Positions 10,410-22,594 of a stretch of DNA of 64,000 bases are shown in pieces. The DNA comes from Catonia carolina (lineage: Eukaryota > Arthropoda > Insecta > Hemiptera > Achilidae), in contig JAQMRL010000002.1 in the NCBI GenBank assembly GCA_035578175.1, positions 95,148,748 to 95,212,747 of the forward strand, in the 5' to 3' direction. Both the position numbers and the translations under genes were made by a program. Each line of letters starts with the position of its first letter. The stretch's first letter is position 1. The notes beneath the pieces are model-generated. The model was not told where the DNA came from. It saw only the letters and a list, made by a program, of their open reading frames with translations, and searched no databases.

Positions 10410-11260
10410 GCTATGATTTAATTTAATATTGTATTCTTTATTGGCGTTGTATCAACTTTCAAGTTTAATTTTATTATTTTTCATTTACCTTGTCCCCTAT
10501 TTCATTCAATAAAATATTATTCACATTAATACATTATGATTTTTATTCAATTAATATATTTTCATAATTACAATCACAAGTTTCATTGTTTAAGTATAAT
10601 TCTAAAATAATGCTCCTGTTCTTAATACTGTTAAATCAACTTACTGGTTTTATTTGATTTGAATGTTAAAAATCTAACGACAACATTATTTGTTAGAATA
10701 TACATACATTTATAATTATTAATGAACGAATATTTCAATATTTTAATTTGTTACGTATCTTAATTGATCTGCTTTCACAATCTTTGAACGACTCAAATAT
10801 TTTCTTTCAATTCTTCTATTAGACGAATGTCTTCATCAATGTTTTCATACATCTACCATTGAAAAGCTACCAGATAATCACTATTATTATAAAGTTGAAT
10901 AATTTGTGTCTCTTTTAATAACATGAATTTTGGTGGATAAACTATTTTATCTTCTAATATATATTTTTATTTTTATTTTTTAAGAACGAATGTGGGACCT
11001 ACTCGCTTGCTTTGGCCTCCAGCCCCACACTAAAATAATTTACAATTTTTATTTCTTCTTCTTAGTTGCCTAGTAACCATATTTTGTTAATGAAAATTAA
11101 ATAATTTTTAAATATTTTATCTTAATCAGCTGGAATTATTTATATTTATTTCAATATACTCAAATATAAACAAATCCAGATGTTAGTTAAATTTGTCTCA
11201 TTACAATATGTATACATATATATATATATATATATTTATATTTATTTATTTATTTATTTA
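10365..11260 (+). repeat. Dispersed repeat R4, copy 1 (about 900 bp)
   Basis: This is collinear with 39215-40455 over its length. Shared blocks include CATTTACCTTGTCCC, CACATTAATACATTATGATT, GACAACATTATTTGTTAGAA and TAGTTGCCTAGTAACCATAT. It keeps the uninterrupted target of the SINE that split the other copy (TTTTGTTAATGAAAATTAAA near 11095). It has no coding potential and the element type is unknown. A (TA)n/(TTTA)n tract at 11216-11260 marks its right side. Confidence 0.85.
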
Positions 11261-11404
11261 TATTTACGTAAATTATTAAATTAATGTTAAAATTAACAAT
11301 AGGATTAAGATAGAGATTTAAGAAATTAATATGTGTATAGAACACTGTGTAAGTGACATTAGAAAATAAGTGCTAGCACCAGTGGGTGACTGCATGGTTA
11401 TACC

Positions 11405-11415
11405 GGGGGGGGGGG
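11405..11415. repeat. Poly-G run
   Basis: Eleven G residues in a row in otherwise AT-rich sequence. The length is likely to be unstable or misread. Confidence 0.9.
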
Positions 11416-11839
11416 ATAATATCGCTAAAGAAAAACTGTTCGGTAGTGTTAAGTAACTAATTGCAGTAGATTAAAAAAAAATGTTTTTAAATGTTTTGCC
11501 TACCGACGCTAATGAGCCATTTCTATACTTCCGTTTTAAAATTGATGACCGTCTGTCTACTTTGCAATTTTGGGGATGTGGTTTTGTACAGTTTTTGGAC
11601 TAGGTAAGAGAAATGTCTGTGGAATAGAGAGCCTCTATTTTTTATACTTCTATGCGATGGAACCAAAAAGACGACTTTCTTGAACAGTATTTGTGAATTT
11701 AGTTTGAGCATTTTGCTACGTTTTCGTGTGTTGTATAATTAGTTCTTGGATGTAAAGTTGGCAAACGTCTATTATTTAATAATCGTTGAATAATTGCTTC
11801 GAATGATTAATAATAAATGTTATTAATATTACGTTTCAG

Positions 11840-12083
11840 ATCACTGTGGGCAACAAGAAAGAAGATTGTTGAAGGAGTAGGACTAACAGAAGTGCACTTA
11901 ACTGGAGTCGTGGTGTCGGCTCCTCAGCTTACTACAATCCTTCAACAGGCGCCATCCATAAAAATTTTGGAACATTATCAACTGATTCGTGCTCTGTACA
12001 ATATGCACGCTAAAGAGTGGCGACAGAAAGAATCACTCCCACGATACAAATTGCTGAATTTAAATGCAGATTTTTCACATGTG
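11840..12083 (+). CDS. LRR protein gene, exon A (first exon visible)
   Basis: The acceptor TTACGTTTCAG precedes 11840 and the donor GTAAGT starts at 12084. The first base completes a codon begun upstream; 81 whole codons follow (SLWATRKKIVEGVGL ... NLNADFSHV), so the exon ends in phase 0. The ATG at 11817 lies in the intron side of the acceptor and is probably not a real start, because the acceptor is good and the protein looks as if it begins mid-domain. LTEVHLTGVVVSAPQL and LLNLNADF resemble LRR strands. Confidence 0.8.
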
Positions 12084-12231
12084 GTAAGTATCTTACACAA
12101 TTAAATGTTAAGAGTGATTAACCTACATATACATATTTATTTGTTATTAGTTATTTTATTGATCGATTATTTGATTTCATCACTCCGTTATATTAACATG
12201 ACTAGGTAATATAATATTTTAAATAAATAAG

Positions 12232-12470
12232 CTATTTGACAGCTGATCCACAGAGACAAAGTTTCCGTAGTTTAAATCCTAATAAAGGTACTTTTATACC
12301 GATTTTAATACAAGGGAGTGGTTACCGATGTACTTTAATGGTTAAGGGTAAATTAACCACTCTCAGGAATAGTCAGCATGAGTTTGTACAACACTACACC
12401 TCATTTTCACATCATATAAAGTACAACATCCTCATCTTAATAGGTCATGGGGCTGCTTATTGTTCTTTTA
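12232..12470 (+). mobile_element. tRNA-derived SINE (family A), copy 2 (diverged, 3' truncated)
   Basis: It runs from TGACAGCTGATCCACAGAG through GTTTAAATCC (decayed B box), GTGGTTACCGATGTACTTTAATGG and CTCAGGAATAGTCAGC to GGTCATGGGGCTGCTTATTG, in the same order as the other family-A copies. The A-rich tail is missing. Confidence 0.8.
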
Positions 12471-13029
12471 CTCTGTTATTTCTGTCGGGACTCTGTTATT
12501 TGGAGTTAAGTTACCCGTACAAACAGTAAGCATAATAATTCTAATTAGATTTATTTATTATCACTGTGACATCATTTACTGCAGTCTTAAAATGGTATTA
12601 TAACAAAAATATATATACGTTATTGTCACGTTAAATAATATACATTATTTATATTATTCAAATATAAAATAGGATAGGAGATGGGAAGACGATACCATTG
12701 CACAGTATGTTAAAAGGTGACTCACCAGTATTTGCTCGTAATGACCTAGGAAAAGTGTGCGAAAACCTTGTAGTCTAATAAAAAATGACTGACTGCGAAT
12801 TAATTCTTAATAGTGTGCAATGTCCATATACACATCCAACATTTTAGTTATCCACCCAACAATTTTCACGTTAATTTACAAAAAGGAGGAAAAAAACAAT
12901 TATATGACAGAACAATTTAACATTACTTGTTACATTTTTTGTATTTTATTTAAAATATATAACAATATACTTTAATCCAGTCACTAGAATGGGTGAAAGT
13001 AATTAGATAGTTGTGAAAGGAGTTTTCTT

Positions 13030-13145
13030 CAGGATACAAAAACACACGCACAGACTAATCGGTAAAAACATGTTTTTTGGCTTCAGAGGGGCTAAAAACT
13101 TGTATTTTCGGTGAAAAATCTACATGAAAATAACACATTGTTTTA
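13030..13145 (+). repeat. Dispersed repeat R3, short right-end fragment
   Basis: ACACACGCACAGACTAATCGGTAAAAACATGTTTTTTGGCTTC and the following ~60 bases match the part of R3 just right of its CA tract in the copies at 31222-32038 and 52817-53835. The left part is absent. Confidence 0.7.
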
Positions 13146-13189
13146 ATATTTTATTTTGTTTTCACAACTGTGACTCTTTGTTTTGTTTG

Positions 13190-13560
13190 AACCTTTAGAG
13201 GTACTAAGTAAAACGTGGAGTGAGGTGGTTTACAATGGCCTTCTTCACTGAGTGAAAAAGTAACCTATGCTCATCAGCATGCTAGGCCTTTCAAATTGCA
13301 TCTACTTACCACCCTACAAATGACACTTTCACTTCATTCACTACAGGGTCTGGCTGTATAATGATGAAATTTATTACTCTCAGAGAAGATAACTCTGACT
13401 ACTGTCATCCCCTATCTCTTACACCCCTACCTCTTCTGTTCTTAAATGCTTAATATAATTGGCTGTTCATGAGATAAAAAAAACAGAACTATTTGTTGTA
13501 GCCCTGGAACTAGCAGATCGAGTGCAATTAATTTAACACTCCACCTGCCTGTTATGGAAA
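13190..13560 (+). repeat. Dispersed repeat R2, copy 1
   Basis: This ~370-bp repeat has blocks in a fixed order: TTTGAACC..TAGAGG, GTGGTTTACAATGGCCTTC, CACTGAGTG, CTTCACTTCATTCACTAC, GGTCTGGCTGTATAATG, GATAACTCTGACTA, CACCCCTACCTCTTCTGTTC and TGTAGCCCTGGAACTAGCA. Three more copies occur at 36490, 50905 and 60540. There is no coding potential and no clear tRNA head. Confidence 0.85.
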
Positions 13561-16500
13561 AATAAAAGAACAAATAAAATAAAAGTACAAACCCAAAACA
13601 TGCACACTATAAAAATACGGTTAATAATCTGTGAGACATTTATGGAAGGATTTGGATTTGAGGTTTTAAACTAAAACAATACAAAAATCCTAAGATTCGT
13701 TAAACAAAAACTTATACTGGATGGAAAAATATTAAATTTCATTTTCTTTGTAGTTATTTATTAACTAAGTAATTAAAAAACAACCTCTTTTTAATGAATG
13801 AAACCAAATAATTGATTAGAGTATTAAACATTAAATTTTGATTTGTTATTGCAAACGTGATTATAAATTATATAGAATAGGAAAATAAAGGGTTATAAAA
13901 TCGGTTCTCTGTAAAAATACTTCAGATCTAATCATTGATGTTGTTAGCACTGCTTAGTAGTGTTAAGCATTGCTGTCTGCAACAGATTATTGTAGAGTTA
14001 ATACTATTAAATAACACTTCAAAAGAACGAGGAGGTTTGTAAACACAAACTATGGTAGGGTTCTGTGTACGAGTATAATAAACATACTAACAAACATTAC
14101 TTATCTCCGAGTATTACATAAAAATTTTGTGAATTATTGAACATTTTGTGAAACCATAATTAATTGCACTTGAGAATAATGCATGCAATAATTTCGATGT
14201 TATACAAACTATTTGACGTTTAAATATTTTAAGCAAAGCACATTTTTGAGCACTGTTTCAGCAAAATATATTACTATATATATTTCTTAAAGTAGTTATT
14301 AAATACGATTGTAGAATAGAATGTAAAAAAATAATTTTTTAGCACTGGTGAAAGGATGAAGTGACTATTTACTATTTATTTAGGCTTGTACACTCGTAGA
14401 TTAATTTGCAAGTGACCATTTTTACGTTATTTACTTATAGTTTATTTCAAGTCACATTAGCAACTATGTCATTAGCTAGTACGGATAAAGGAACTACAGG
14501 TCTGAACATGTGTAAAAATTCCTGTAATAATATTTTGGCCAGAAATTAAACCTGGGAGCATCTTCTTTATAGTGAAGGACGCTAATCACTACGTTACGGA
14601 AGTGGTTCTTTACTTTTTATATTTATTAAACTTTTTTAAATATAATTTTATAAATTTATATACTCTAAGTAATTTATATAAAATTTGGAATTCGAGGAAT
14701 ATTTATGCGATGTGATTGATATAGATTTCGCTGAATCACAAATTAAAAACTTTATACTCTTTACGCCACCGTAGACCACAGTGAACACACATTAAATAAA
14801 AAATAAATATAAAAATGGGGGTAATTAAACTTTACAGCTGGGATATTGTATAATCACCTCAGTTTTAACTAATTAGTTTTACAGTTTTTTGAAAGCCTTT
14901 TCGGTGTCCTACTATGAATCGGTGTTCTCCTCCAAGCGATCACTTAAATTATCACTAATTACCTTCATAAAACTCAATAATATATTTTGGTCCCATAGTA
15001 AGAAAGTACGATATTATTTTGGGTTTATATAAAATTCGGAAACAGAATATTTAAAAGAAAAGAAAATTTAAAAAAAACCCGTTAAAACCTTCTTAATTAA
15101 TGTGTAAAAAAGTAATTATAATAGTTAATAAATTCCCTTTTTTTAAAAAAAAACATCGAGAAACGTGAAACAATATGTCTCTGATAAAAAATGGTATAAA
15201 CAAGTTAGAGATTTTATTGAAATTCGCGTATGTAACTTGATTTGTGATGTAATCGGATTGTGCCGTAAGAAGGAACTGCTGAGTATAAAATGCTGGAGGA
15301 TGTGGTTGACGCAAGATGAATAATTTAGGGTTGTCTGCAGCCGGCATCCCAGATGTGTGCCAGAAGCTCCGTGTTCGCGATTGATGGGTTTCCAATAACC
15401 CCTTTATAGTATTCTGGTATACATTGGTAGAAGTACGTTAGAGCACGGTAAATTTATTTTTAAATAATTAAATCGTTACTGCGTTCATGTCGAAATAAAA
15501 TTGATACATTTTCGAAAAGAATGCTAATATTTTCATCGATCAAAATAACATAACAGTTTAATTTTGCTTTTCAGAAAACAATATTAGGGGATTTTTTCAA
15601 TTTTTGCCTGATAAATAGCAAGTTATAAAATAAGTATTTATTGTTTAATGAACCTATATAACGTTAAAGTACTGATATTCAAATCTTCTGAATCAGTTTT
15701 TTAAAACTGATAATCTACCTAATTTCAAAATACGATGTAACTCTTATAGTTTAAAACTATTAATCAAGGCACTAAATTTTAACAATCTATACTTAGTAAA
15801 ACGGACAAAACGAAGCAGATTTAGATATATTTGAAAAGTCGACATATATTCCACAGAAGATAATTACGAACACAAATTATACGCCTTTTGAATGGTCAAA
15901 ACTGGACTTAGAAGTTTAAATATTTATAATTTATACCATTGAACTAAATTTAAATATTGATAATTAAAGTTTTATTCTCAAAGTAGCTGTAAGAAACTAG
16001 CTATTATACGATTAGATTCAAAATTAAACCCACATTAGTTACAAAAATATATTTTATAGATTGATCACCGCTTATGAAACAAACAGCTTTTTGACTCTTA
16101 AATCAAACGTTATAATAATTCCATAAATATACCCTTTGTAGCCAAAGTATTGTTACTAGATTTAAACCTGTAATTTACGTTAATATTGGAGTAAAACAGA
16201 CAAAACTATATGAATTTTCATTGCTTTGCAAATTCGTATTTTTCTCTCTAAAGATTTTGAGCATTCGTACAATAATCTTATTAGTATATAAAAGCGATTT
16301 TATATTTGTGCCGTGTTTTGCGGTTTCTGTACTCTACACCAGCTATCTTACTGATTTAAAACGTTGAAATGTATTCTTTAGATACTAAAATATTTTACTG
16401 TAAACAGTAAGTTTAAATCCTTGCAAATTTAAAAAAAGAAACATTATTACAAACCAAAGTGATGGTCGCCATTATGTATCAGGAAGGCTGATAAACAAAT

Positions 16501-16978
16501 GATTGATTTGGCATTAAATTAATAAAATATAGAAAAAATACTATGTTCACAATAAAATTCAGCATAAATGTCTACTACCACTTACTCTTCCAAGATGCAT
16601 TATTAAAACTTACTTTTGCCACTGTTTTGGCTCAGTATAATAGCATTTGACTGAATAGTTAGCATGTTTGACTGCAAAGGAAAGGTCCAAAGTTGGGAAA
16701 ATTTGGCACATTCTATAATCTACTATATTATTACAGATGCTAATAATAATAATTTTTATTTTGGGGGCTCCCAAAACTCCCCAACGCCCTGCCGTCTCCA
16801 CCCGCTCTTATGGCTGATTGCAAGGATGCCAGGTGGTACATTAGAATAGCAAAATAATAATGCCTTGGTATACTGCACCATTATATTTATAATTTTCATT
16901 TTCCCCCCTTTCACCAGAAAAACAGTCAGCCGCCGAATTTAACACATACCATACAGACACAAAGAACATAAATCACAT
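13561..16978. other. AT-rich intronic DNA with one short Jockey 3' UTR-like piece
   Basis: Mostly featureless. At 14905-14945, CGGTGTTCTCCTCCAAGCGATCA resembles the Jockey 3' UTR pieces at 5877 and 24195 and may be a very short relic. An open stretch on the minus strand at 15093-15395 has no recognisable domain. Confidence 0.35.
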
Positions 16979-19176
16979 CTTCTTCTTTTAGTGCGCTATC
17001 CGCTTCGGATGTTGGCGACCAGCATGGCAATTTTCACTTTGCTGACAGCAATACGGAAAAGTTCAGCAGATGTCTTTCCGGTCCATTCCCTGAGGTTGTA
17101 TAGCCAGGATATTCTTCTTCTTCCTGGTCCTCTCCTTCCATCTATTTTCCCTTGCACAATGAGCTGTATCAAAGAGTATCTGGACTCATTCCGCATGACG
17201 TGTCCCAAATACTGAAGTTTACGGAACTTGATGGTGTTCAATAATTCTCTGGATTTCTTCATCCGTCTCAGAGCTTCTTCATTTGTTACATGCTCTGTCC
17301 ATGATATTTTAAGCATTCTCCGGTACAACCACAATTCAAAGGCTTCTATACGTTTAATCATACTCTTGTTCAATGTCCATGCCTCTGCTCCATACAGCAA
17401 AATCGAGAAGATGTAGCACCTCAAAAGTCTGATTTTCGTTTCAATGGTAAGATCATGGCTCCTGAAAACTCTGTTCATTTTATTGAAAGCAGCTGTTGCC
17501 CTTGCTATGCGATATTTAATCTCCTGTGCCATGTCCCAATTTTCATTTATCATTGTTCCCAGGTACATTGTGTGCTTCACACGTTCTAATTGCTGGTTAT
17601 TGACGAAAATTTTGGCATTGTCGTTTCTGTGCTTGGAGATCAACATGAACTTCGTTTTCTTACTGTTGATATCAAGGCCATATTTGCAACTTACTGTGGC
17701 TATTTTGCTCACTAGATGCTGTAGACCTTCCTCACTATCGGCAAGTACTATGGTGTCATCCGCATACCTTATATTGTTGATTCTCTCACCTTGAATTGGT
17801 ATTCCATGCTCCTCTTCACCATCCAATGCCTCTCTAAAGATCTGTTCCGAATAGCAGTTGAACAGCAATGGCGACAAGACACATCCCTGTTGGACTCCTC
17901 TTCTTATTCTTATCTCATCTGTTGTTTCGCCATCTACCCTCATTTTTGCTGTTTGGCCCCAGTACAAGTTTGTGATTATTCTCATGTCCTTTTCATCAAT
18001 ACCAGTTTGTCTCATTATTTCAACCATTTTTTCATGTTGTACACGGTCGAAAGCCTTCTGGTAATCAATTAGGCAGCAATAAACATCACAGTTTACATCT
18101 CTGCATCTCTGGACCAAGACTTGCACAGCAAATAACGCTTCTCTGGTTCCAACTGCATTGACAAAACATAACTGATTCCGAGATATTTGCTCTTCACATC
18201 TCTTGTAAATTCTCTTATGAATTATTTTGAGGAAAACTTTTAAAAGATGGCTCATAAGACTAATGGTGCGGTGATCTTCGCATTGTTTGGCTCCAGGCTT
18301 TTTAGGAAGAGCAATGAATTCCGAGACCAACCAGTCATGTGGTATATTGCCCGAAGAGTAGATCTTGTTGAAGAGGTTTGTGATCTTCTGTAGTCCTTTT
18401 TTATTCAAAAGTTTGACAAACTCTACATGAATGTTGTCTGGCCCTGCTGCTTTGCCTTCTTTCATTCCATTAATTGCTGCTTGTACCTCTGATAGTAAGA
18501 TGGTTGGCCCACTTCCTCCATTTACCTGTCCCATTGAATGCCTCCTATCATCTTCAAACAGCTTTTCAAGGTACGTTATCCAAGTATTTTTCTTCTCTGC
18601 AATATCCACCATGATTTCACCTTTCTGATTTAGAAGTTTCCCATGAATTTTTCTTCTTCCTTGCCCTGTTACTTCTCTGACCTTCCGGTGTACATTAAAA
18701 TCATCATATTTGCTTTGATATCCTTCTATTTCCTGGCACTTTTCCTTGTGTTCATTTTCCTTTGCCTTTCTGATTTCTCTTCTGATGACCTTGTTTATTC
18801 TATTGTATTCCAAAGAATTTCCCTTCTTTATCCTTCTTAGCTCCATCAGATCCAATATTTCCTGCGTCATCCATGTCTTTCTCTCCATTTTCCTCTCCCT
18901 CAAGTAAGTCCTCTTTACACCTTCTATTATCTCCTTTATTTCTGTTATTTGATCCTCAACGGTAGAGCTGTTGTTTATCTGTTCCATGGCTGTGTTCAGT
19001 TTTGTTTTAACATGATTCTTGATTTGTTGATCTTTCAGTAGTCTAAGGTTAATTCTGATTGTTTCTTTTCTTTTTACCTTTTTTAGGACCACTCTGAACT
19101 GCCCAATTACTGGGACATGATCTGACTTCATGTCTGCTCCTGGAAATGTCCTCATATTTGTACAGCTCATATTTGT
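16979..19176 (-). mobile_element. 5'-truncated LINE with GAA-type tail and an 11-bp target-site duplication
   Basis: ATAAATCACAT occurs exactly at 16968-16978 and again at 19177-19187, bounding the element. The 3' end (left) is a short (AAG)n tail, seen on the + strand as CTTCTTCTTTTAG. The 5' end (right) stops inside the endonuclease domain, shortly before the SDH motif. An unbroken RT frame and a perfect duplication indicate a recent insertion. It lies antisense in intron 1 of the LRR gene. Fragments of the same 3' end recur at 28045, 33540 and 63150. The clade was not resolved. Confidence 0.9.
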
Positions 19177-19299
19177 ATAAATCACATAAAATAACATAAA
19201 TATAGCGTAATATTCACAGCCTTCTTTCAGAGTATTTTGTAAATTTTTTAAAAATTTCGGTATCTCTGTGAAACAAATCTTCCTCTCCGTTTTTATCAT
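16996..19299 (-). CDS. LINE endonuclease-reverse transcriptase ORF, N-terminally truncated and fused to flanking codons
   Basis: The frame is 767 codons. The first 41 codons (19177-19299) lie outside the element, in flanking DNA, and are not part of the original protein. From residue ~54 the endonuclease end is seen (GADMKSDHVPV, with SDH at 59-61). A Lys/Arg/Glu-rich linker follows, then the RT domain: EGKAAGPDNIHVEF at ~281, LIDYQKAFDRV at 410-420, RRGVQQGCVLSPLLF at 466-480 and RYADDTIVLA at 511-520. The C-terminus holds a zinc-free basic domain with TIKFRKLQYLGHVMRNE and GRRGPGRRRISWL. The palm region 2a motif, usually QxGFR, reads QLCFV at 376-380, which may impair activity. Most of the endonuclease is lost, so the copy cannot retrotranspose on its own. 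Confidence 0.88.
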   Translation of the reverse strand: MIKTERKICFTEIPKFLKNLQNTLKEGCEYYAIFMLFYVIYTNMSCTNMRTFPGADMKSDHVPVIGQFRVVLKKVKRKETIRINLRLLKDQQIKNHVKTKLNTAMEQINNSSTVEDQITEIKEIIEGVKRTYLRERKMERKTWMTQEILDLMELRRIKKGNSLEYNRINKVIRREIRKAKENEHKEKCQEIEGYQSKYDDFNVHRKVREVTGQGRRKIHGKLLNQKGEIMVDIAEKKNTWITYLEKLFEDDRRHSMGQVNGGSGPTILLSEVQAAINGMKEGKAAGPDNIHVEFVKLLNKKGLQKITNLFNKIYSSGNIPHDWLVSEFIALPKKPGAKQCEDHRTISLMSHLLKVFLKIIHKRIYKRCEEQISRNQLCFVNAVGTREALFAVQVLVQRCRDVNCDVYCCLIDYQKAFDRVQHEKMVEIMRQTGIDEKDMRIITNLYWGQTAKMRVDGETTDEIRIRRGVQQGCVLSPLLFNCYSEQIFREALDGEEEHGIPIQGERINNIRYADDTIVLADSEEGLQHLVSKIATVSCKYGLDINSKKTKFMLISKHRNDNAKIFVNNQQLERVKHTMYLGTMINENWDMAQEIKYRIARATAAFNKMNRVFRSHDLTIETKIRLLRCYIFSILLYGAEAWTLNKSMIKRIEAFELWLYRRMLKISWTEHVTNEEALRRMKKSRELLNTIKFRKLQYLGHVMRNESRYSLIQLIVQGKIDGRRGPGRRRISWLYNLREWTGKTSAELFRIAVSKVKIAMLVANIRSG

Positions 19300-21724
19300 T
19301 TGCTGTAGCTATACACCCATTATACGAGTAATATTAGATTGGATAATAATATATATAAAAATAATAACAATAATAAAAAATAAAAATAGTAGTCACTAAT
19401 TTCCACAATGCTTTTTCTCCGTGATATAACCTAAAGAAATCGCATTCTTGAATTTAATTTTAAATTTCAAAAAAATCATTCCAGTTCACCAGAACACGAT
19501 TATTGATCAAATGAACGTGACAAGTAAGTTACACATTTTGGTATGGCCTTTACAAAACTAATTACACCATATTACTTAAATCCGTTTTACAATTCTATTA
19601 GCTAAGCCTTCCAGAATGAGATAACAGAAAAGGGATTCAATTTTTAAAAAGGCAATAAGCTTCGTATGATATTTGTATATCACTAATACAAAAAATTATA
19701 ATATTCTTTTTTGTAATGAAGCATAATTACAATATTTGGTAATGCGTAACCAAGTAATATTAGAAGATTTTTGATAAACAGAACAATTTGGTTGGAAAAT
19801 TTTATTCTAAACATACTGAAGAGATTATTAGCTTTAGGTTCATCCATGTTTTCAATTTAAAATATTTTCTTTCATTTTTTTGTAACAGTATTGCTATCAA
19901 TGAAATACGGATAGACTCATTAAAAAATAAAGTAGAGACAATTTTTCAAACCGTGTTTTGCGTGGGGTAAAATACACGTTCTCTACCTTTTTAACAGACG
20001 GATATTTTTCTTTTCAATTCAAGTACAAATATACTGTATATAAGTAAATCATTGCAATTTTTTAATCATTTCCATGAAAATTTTATGAAAAGAAACTAAT
20101 TTGTACATTAAATTTTATTTTCATTAAAGGTTCAATAAATTCTGTTAGTTTTCCTCTTTCAATGATGTGGAAGGATGTGTGTAGGTTTTCTTATTAATGT
20201 TTATTCGTTAATTGTGTACTCTGTTTGTAGATACCAGTCTTTAAAAGCCGGTAATGAAAACCTTATTACTTCAGTATATTGCAGAGAAAAACATTTTTTA
20301 GTGTTTTTTAAAAGTAATCAATTTCAAATTTTTATCAGTTATTTAATTAATTAATTAATTATCAGTTAATATCAGATATTTATCAGTTATATGGAGAAAC
20401 TTAAATGATTTTAGTAAATTTATAAAATATTCTTGAAATCATTTTAATTTCAATAAAGTGATTAAAATTTATTATCACCGGAACAAATTTTTTGTAAAAA
20501 TATACCAAATGTTCTATGTTTGTTTATTAAAACAGAGATAACACGTGAATTCACCATAATATGATCGTAATTACAGAAATTACTATTCGTACAAGATTGA
20601 AAATTTTGAATTTAAGGTTTTGAAAGATTAAAAATTCTCGTTGCAGTACATAAAATTCATTTTCTTTTATTTCCTCGAATTTTTGCACCAGACATTTTCA
20701 TTATCTTTGAATGTCTCCTGTAAAAAATATATATTTATTTATTTGTCTGTACAATGAATAACTATTACAAATGTGCTGAAGGTGACAAAGATATAAATGA
20801 TAATATAGATAATAATAGATAATAATGACAAGAAGAAGCTGACCATTCATTCATGGAGCTTCTTGGTTTTTATTTTACTGATTGAATTCTGAATTAGGGT
20901 AAATTAGTTAGGCTATTTTACAATCATCTCAATTTTCATTTTGGTTTTTATTTATTTTTCATTAGGGTAACAACAAATCTCTGTTTAAAGTTCTCTTTAG
21001 CCTTCTGGGAGGGTTGTCCGGTAAAGTAAATGAGTTAATCGTCGTAATATGTTCGTTTTTGAAAGTACATTGTTTTATTGTGTCAAATACGTAAGGAACG
21101 TTCAGGTCATTGAGAATAGTCTCGTTTGGTACGTCCTGTAAAATATTAAGTTATTATTTATTTACTATTATTTTTAACATTATAAAATTTTAGTACTAAC
21201 ATTTTCCGAAGATTTAGTAAAATACAAGAAATGTTTTAAAATTGAACGGAAATCTCTCAGGAGCTGGTTTTAGGGGTAAAAATAAGAAAAATGTTTATAT
21301 AAATTACATTTAGACATTAGTTAGCGAGTTATAGAGGTGAAGGATTTGCTCGTGATTTTTGTTCCTTCAGAATCACGAACCTTACTGATATTTTTAGGAA
21401 TTAATTTATGCTAAGTAGTAATTTCGTGGTTCTTTGTGGTTTGTAATCTGAACAATTGAAAAAATGGGGGTTTCAGGAGTTTAATCTTCTGTAGCTTTTG
21501 AGAATACCGATATGAAATAAAAAGAATAAAAAGTAAAATTAAAACAGAATTTAGTAAAGCTTCATTTCAGTGGAGGAACAAAAATGATAGTGAAGTCTTT
21601 TACCAGCTATAACCAGCTAACTAAGTGTTTCCGATTAAAGTTTACCTAAACATTTTCTTTATTTGTAGCTGTCCCATCAACTCCCCAGGGATTGCTATGA
21701 AAATTTGAAATACCGTGTGTGTAA

Positions 21725-21725
<1 letters not shown>
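19300..21725. other. AT-rich intronic DNA, no feature recognised
   Basis: There are no open frames of protein-like composition beyond short chance ones, and no repeat shared with other parts of the window was seen. Confidence 0.35.

Positions 21726-21756
<31 letters not shown>
21726..21756. repeat. (CA)n microsatellite
   Basis: About 15 CA units inside intron 1 of the LRR gene. Confidence 0.95.
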
Positions 21757-21760
<4 letters not shown>

Positions 21761-22149
21761 GTCGGCCTTTATTGTTACAATGTCTTTATTGTTAGAATAT
21801 TGATTCGAAAGTCCTCACTGACTCACTCTTTACTAATTTTGTAACCTTTTTCTCTAAGTTTTCTTCTTTCTCCTTAAATTATACCTAGAAATCTAGAATT
21901 TAGCACATTCGTTCCTGTAAGATTTGATCAGAAAAACTTACGCAATTATATTATTTAACCATTTGTGCTTAGGGGCTATTTCGTGTGAGACAATCAATTT
22001 TTGAGTGGTTGATACTTTTTAGTGGATGACAATCCTAAGCAATTCATATTATTTCCTTTCCGGAAAACTAGCCCTGAAAATCGGCATGCCTATTCTCCAA
22101 GTGATACATAGGAAAAATGTTTTTTATTACAACCACCTGTGCCTATGGT

Positions 22150-22162
22150 GGGGGGGGGGGGG
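22150..22162. repeat. Poly-G run
   Basis: Thirteen G residues in a row (after GCCTATGGT). Confidence 0.9.
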
Positions 22163-22594
22163 AGTAACTTTTCTACCACAATAAATTGTATTCCTACACC
22201 TTCTTAAAAAGAGATGAAGTTCCAAAACTAAGCAAGTATACGTCAATAGTACTTACAGTAATTTTTATTTACCTAATGATGTTTGTAAACCCGATTTATG
22301 TGCAGATTGTAACAGTTGTGTACGCTGTAAGTTCCTTATAGTATAGACACAACAATACAGTTTGAACTAATTTTCTCATTAATTTTTAAAGAAGTTTAGA
22401 ACGAATAATCATTCAATAATTGCCTAATTTCATAAATACTGAGCTAAGAAACTAAGAAAAAAATCTGGAAATGCGTTGGATTATACCCGTATCAGAAAGA
22501 ACATTTTTTGGTGAATACAGAACAGAGATTATACAAAATTAGTTTAAATTTTAATAAAACTATTAATGTGGTTCATTAACAATCGAATTTTACA

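Noticed and set aside
11817..12104. ATG at 11817 as the true start of the LRR gene
   Set aside because: A strong acceptor (TTACGTTTCAG) lies between this ATG and the conserved-looking sequence, and the frame past 12083 runs through a canonical GTAAGT donor into a stop.
17228..18840. Several + strand open frames across 16991-18840
   Set aside because: They are shadows of the minus-strand LINE RT, with low-complexity hydrophobic composition.
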